Shown: in pieces, positions 59,901 to 64,000 of the stretch
Layout: each line of letters begins with the position of its first letter
How positions within the stretch are numbered: the stretch's first letter is position 1
Assembly: GCA_964057225.1 (NCBI GenBank)
Contig: OZ059898.1
Span: forward strand, 20,437,267 to 20,501,266
Origin: Auanema rhodensis
Taxonomy: Eukaryota > Nematoda > Chromadorea > Rhabditida > Rhabditidae
Length of the DNA stretch: 64,000 bases
Direction: 5' to 3'
Translations under genes and position numbers: made by a program
Notes under the pieces: generated by a model
Told to the model about the DNA's origin: nothing
The model's input: only the letters and a program-made list of their open reading frames with translations
The model's database searches: none

Positions 59901-62900
59901 CTTAATACAAAAATTAGTTATGATCCCTTGAAAAATGATGCATTAGTGTATGTTGAGTTTCCATGTACACTCAACAATGCTTCCAAAAACATTTTGACAA
60001 AAATTTTTTCGAAAAATTTCAAAATAATTCAGCAAAAAGTAGATGTTTTTAGATTCCTTTTTTCAAGGCAAAGACGATGGACAATGTTATTCAACGAAAA
60101 AATTAATTCTTCAGGGTGAAAATCGAGGATATAAGTGTGAACTTATATCAGTTGATATCTCGGTGCATTTTTAAGCTAGCGCAAATCTGATAACACAGAT
60201 CGACGCAGCTTAAAAATCCGCATCGAATGCACTATACTACATTGAGAAACGCTTAATACAAAAATTAGTTATGATCCTTTGAAAAATGATGCATTAGTGT
60301 ATGTTGAGTTTCCATGTACACTCAACAATGCTTCCAAAAACATTTTGACAAAAATTTTTTCGAAAAATTTCAGAATAATTTAGCAAAAAGTAGATGTTTT
60401 TAGATTCCATTTTTCAAGGCAAAGACGATGGACAATGTTATTCAACGAAAAAATTAATTCTTCAGGGTGAAAATCGAGGATATAAGTGTGAACTTATATC
60501 AGTTGATATCTCGGTGCATTTTTAAGCTAGCGCAAATCTGATAACACAGATCGACGCAGCTTAAAAATCCGCATCGAATGCACTATACTACATTGAGAAA
60601 CGCTTAATACAAAAATTAGTTATGATCCTTTGAAAAATGATGCATTAGTGTATGTTGAGTTTCCATGTACACTCAACAATGCTTCCAAAAACATTTTGAC
60701 AAAAATTTTTTCGAAAAATTTCAAAATAATTTAGCAAAAAGTAGATGTTTTTAGATTCCATTTTTCAAGGCAAAGACGATGGACAATGTTATTCAACGAA
60801 AAAATTATTCCTTCAGGGTGAAAATCGAGGATATAAGTGTGAACTTATATCAGTTGATATCTCGGTGCATTTTTAAGCTAGCGCAAATCTGATAACACAG
60901 ATCGACGCAGCTTAAAAATCCGCATCGAATGCACTAAACTACATTGAGAAACGCTTAATACAGAAATTAGTTATGATCGTTTGAAAAATGATGCATTAGT
61001 GTATGTTGAGTTTCCATGTACACTCAACAATGCTTCCAAAAACATTTTGACAAAAATTTTTTCGAAAAATTTCAAAATAATTTAGCAAAAAGTAGATGTT
61101 TTTAGATTCCTTTTTTCAAGGCAAAGACGATGGACAATGTTATTCAACGAAAAAATTATTCCTTCAGGGTGAAAATCGAGGATATAAGTGTGAACTTATA
61201 TCAGTTGATATCTCGGTGCATTTTTAAGCTAGCGCAAATCTGATAACACAGATCGACGCAGCTTAAAAATCCGCATCGAATGCACTAAACTACATTGAGA
61301 AACGCTTGATACAAAAATTAGTTATGATCGTTTGAAAAATGATGCATTAGTGTATGTTGAGTTTCCATGTACACTTAACATTGCTTCCAAAAACATTTTG
61401 ACAAAAATTTTTTCGAAAAATTTCAGAATAATTTAGCAAAAAGTAGATGTTTTTAGATTCCATTTTTCAAGGCAAAGACGATGGACAATGTTATTCAACG
61501 AAAAAATTAATTCTTCAGGGTGAAAATCGAGAATATAAGTGTGAACTTATATCAGTTGATATCTCGGTGCATTTTTAAGCTAGCGCAAATCTGATAACAC
61601 AGATCGACGCAGCTTAAAAATCCGCATCGAATGCACTATACTACATTGAGAAACGCTTAATACAAAAATTAGTTATGATCCTTTGAAAAATGATGCATTA
61701 GTGTATGTTGAGTTTCCATGTACACTCAACAATGCTTCCAAAAACATTTTGACAAAAATTTTTTCGAAAAATTTCAAAATAATTTAGCAAAAAGTAGATG
61801 TTTTTAGATTCCATTTTTCAAGGCAAAGACGATGGACAATGTTATTCAACGAAAAAATTAATTCTTCAGGGTGAAAATCGAGGATATAAGTGTGAACTTA
61901 TATCAGTTGATATCTCGGTGCATTTTTAAGCTAGCGCAAATCTGATAACACAGATCGACGCAGCTTAAAAATCCGCATCGAATGCACTATACTACATTGA
62001 GAAACGCTTAATACAAAAATTAGTTATGATCCTTTGAAAAATGATGCATTAGTGTATGTTGAGTTTCCATGTACACTCAACAATGCTTCCAAAAACATTT
62101 TGACAAAAATTTTTTCGAAAAATTTCAAAATAATTTAGCAAAAAGTAGATGTTTTTAGATTCCATTTTTCAAGGCAAAGACGATGGACAATGTTATTCAA
62201 CGAAAAAATTATTCCTTCAGGGTGAAAATCGAGGATATAAGTGTGAACTTATATCAGTTGATATCTCGGTGCATTTTTAAGCTAGCGCAAATCTGATAAC
62301 ACAGATCGACGCAGCTTAAAAATCCGCATCGAATGCACTAAACTACATTGAGAAACGCTTAATACAGAAATTAGTTATGATCGTTTGAAAAATGATGCAT
62401 TAGTGTATGTTGAGTTTCCATGTACACTCAACAATGCTTCCAAAAACATTTTGACAAAAATTTTTTCGAAAAATTTCAAAATAATTTAGCAAAAAGTAGA
62501 TGTTTTTAGATTCCTTTTTTCAAGGCAAAGACGATGGACAATGTTATTCAACGAAAAAATTATTCCTTCAGGGTGAAAATCGAGGATATAAGTGTGAACT
62601 TATATCAGTTGATATCTCGGTGCATTTTTAAGCTAGCGCAAATCTGATAACACAGATCGACGCAGCTTAAAAATCCGCATCGAATGCACTAAACTACATT
62701 GAGAAACGCTTGATACAAAAATTAGTTATGATCGTTTGAAAAATGATGCATTAGTGTATGTTGAGTTTCCATGTACACTTAACATTGCTTCCAAAAACAT
62801 TTTGACAAAAATTTTTTCGAAAAATTTCAGAATAATTTAGCAAAAAGTAGATGTTTTTAGATTCCATTTTTCAAGGCAAAGACGATGGACAATGTTATTC

Positions 62901-63650
62901 AACGAAAAAATTAATTCTTCAGGGTGAGAATCGAGAATATAAGTGTGAACTTATATCAGTTGATATCTCGGTGCATTTTTAAGCTAGCGCAAATCTGATA
63001 ACACAGATCGACGCAGCTTAAAAATCCGCATCGAATGCACTATACTACATTGAGAAACGCTTAATACAAAAATTAGTTATGATCTTTTGAAAAATGATGC
63101 ATTAGTGTATGTTGAGTTTCCATGTACACTCAACAATGCTTCCAAAAACATTTTGACAAAAATTTTTTCGAAAAATTTCAAAATAATTTAGCAAAAAGTA
63201 GATGTTTTTAGATTCCATTTTTCAAGGCAAAGACGATGGACAATGTTATTCAACGAAAAAATTAATTCTTCAGGGTGAAAATCGAGGATATAAGTGTGAA
63301 CTTATATCAGTTGATATCTCGGTGCATTTTTAAGCTAGCGCAAATCTGATAACACAGATCGACGCAGCTTAAAAATCCGCATCGAATGCACTATACTACA
63401 TTGAGAAACGCTTAATACAAAAATTAGTTATGATCCCTTGAAAAATGATGCATTAGTGTATGTTGAGTTTCCATGTACACTCAACAATGCTTCCAAAAAC
63501 ATTTTGACAAAAATTTTTTCGAAAAATTTCAAAATAATTCAGCAAAAAGTAGATGTTTTTAGTTTCCATTTTTCAAGGCAAAGACGATGGACAATGTTAT
63601 TCAACGAAAAAATTAATTCTTCAGGGTGAAAATCGAGGATATAAGTGTGA
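57000..63650. repeat. Twelve-unit (4212-bp) higher-order repeat in 351-bp array
   Basis: Private variants recur 4212 bp (12 x 351) apart: ACTTAACATT (57161/61373 and 58565/62777), GGTGAGAATC (58711/62923) and TTTTTAGTTTCC (near 59349/63561). Unit types between them follow the same order. This is the largest repeat period visible and implies a very recent multi-kilobase duplication. Confidence 0.85.
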
Positions 63651-63672
63651 ACTTATATCAGTTGATATCTCG

Positions 63673-63742
63673 GTGCATTTTTAAGCTAGCGCAAATCTGA
63701 TAACACAGATCGACGCAGCTTAAAAATCCGCATCGAATGCAC
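63673..63742. other. Conserved ~70-nt imperfect hairpin in the 351-bp unit (representative copy)
   Basis: Outer ends GTGCAT/ATGCAC; main stem ATTTTTAAGCT (63677-63687) pairing with AGCTTAAAAAT (63717-63727), 11 bp; then GCG/CGC across a one-base bulge; then ATCTG/CAGAT closing a six-base loop ATAACA. The arms are the same in nearly every one of the ~107 units. Other inverted repeats in the same unit are ATGTTGAGT/ACTCAACAT around a ten-base loop, ATAAGT-GTGA-ACTTAT, and ATATCA-GT-TGATAT. Function is unknown; cruciform formation is inference. Confidence 0.8.
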
Positions 63743-64000
63743 TATACTACATTGAGAAACGCTTAATACAAAAATTAGTTATGATCGTTTGAAAAATGAT
63801 GCATTAGTGTATGTTGAGTTTCCATGTACACTCAACATTGCTTCCAAAAACATTTTGACAAAAATTTTTTCCAAAAATTTCAAAATAATTTAGCAAAACG
63901 TAGATGTTTTTAGATTCCTTTTTTCAAGGCAAAGACGATGGACAATGTTATTCAACGAAAAAATTAATTCTTCAGGGTGAAAATCGAGGATATAAGTGTG

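Larger units (their letters stand above)
26555..64000. repeat. 351-bp satellite array (~107 copies)
   Basis: Head-to-tail units of 351 bp (a few 350 or 352 from T-run length changes), running off the right end of the window. The unit opens near ACAAAAATTAGTTATGATCG and has no visible similarity to the 176-bp satellite; its two halves do not align with each other. Recurring variants include TTTTTTCC/TTTTTTCG, GATCGTTTG/GATCCTTTG/GATCCCTTG, CTCAACATT/CTCAACAAT, TTTAGC/TTCAGC and ATGCACTATAC/ATGAACTAAAC. These define neighbourhoods: an early type (26.6-37 kb), a GAACTAAAC type (40.9-46 kb) and a CCCTTG type (49-63.6 kb). Four inverted repeats occur per unit. No gene is seen anywhere in the 37 kb. 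Confidence 0.98.

Noticed and set aside
49047..63629. Repeated 63-codon open frames in some 351-bp units
   Set aside because: They start at TTG, exist only because one unit subtype has CAG where most units have TAG, and recur at multiples of 351 bp. They are satellite sequence, not genes.
63673..63742. Hammerhead ribozyme in the 351-bp satellite
   Set aside because: The hairpin contains CTGATAA, not the required CTGATGA, and the GAAA and cleavage-site elements are not in place.
26555..64000. CENP-B box
   Set aside because: No stretch in the 351-bp or 176-bp unit matches the TTCG....A..CGGG core.

Overview
The window is almost entirely eukaryotic satellite DNA: two unrelated tandem-repeat arrays that meet at one junction, with one full-length LTR retrotransposon and one small non-repeat island inserted in the first array. 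No host gene can be called with confidence. The retrotransposon is a BEL/Pao element with a phlebovirus-like envelope, the arrangement known from nematode elements such as Tas and Cer7. With the AT-rich composition this points to a nematode, probably a pericentromeric, subtelomeric or otherwise heterochromatic block; species is not determinable from the sequence.

Layout. (1) 1-16158 and 25322-26489: a 176-bp satellite, about 96 head-to-tail copies, carrying CACGTG palindromes. It is broken at 5247-5682 by a ~435-bp non-satellite island with a 78-codon reading frame, and at 16159-25316 by the retrotransposon. (2) 16159-25316: a 9158-bp element with two 449-bp LTRs that look identical, bounded by TG...CA and a 5-bp target duplication AATTT; removing it restores a perfect satellite unit. 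(3) 26490-26554: a 65-bp inverted piece of the 176-bp satellite, a fold-back scar at the array edge. (4) 26555-64000: a 351-bp satellite, about 107 copies, with nested higher-order repeats (1053, 1404, 1755 and 4212 bp) and a conserved ~70-nt imperfect hairpin in each unit.

The element. One uninterrupted frame of 2764 codons runs through Gag (three CCHC knuckles), aspartic protease, reverse transcriptase, RNase H, integrase, a small Cys-rich Gn-like glycoprotein, a large phlebovirus-Gc-like glycoprotein and a Lys/Arg-rich C-terminal tail of about 250 residues that I do not recognise. The first AUG of the predicted transcript lies inside the LTR, and the frame reads through the LTR end and a tRNA-Gly-like primer binding site. 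Identical LTRs, an intact frame and a clean target duplication indicate a very recent insertion. Points to question are YVDN instead of YVDD in the reverse transcriptase, a poor polypurine tract, and how envelope is made from a single Gag-Pol-Env frame.

The most novel-looking items are the Gag-Pol-Gn-Gc-tail single-frame architecture and its unknown tail, the fold-back junction between the two satellites, and the island at 5.2-5.7 kb.
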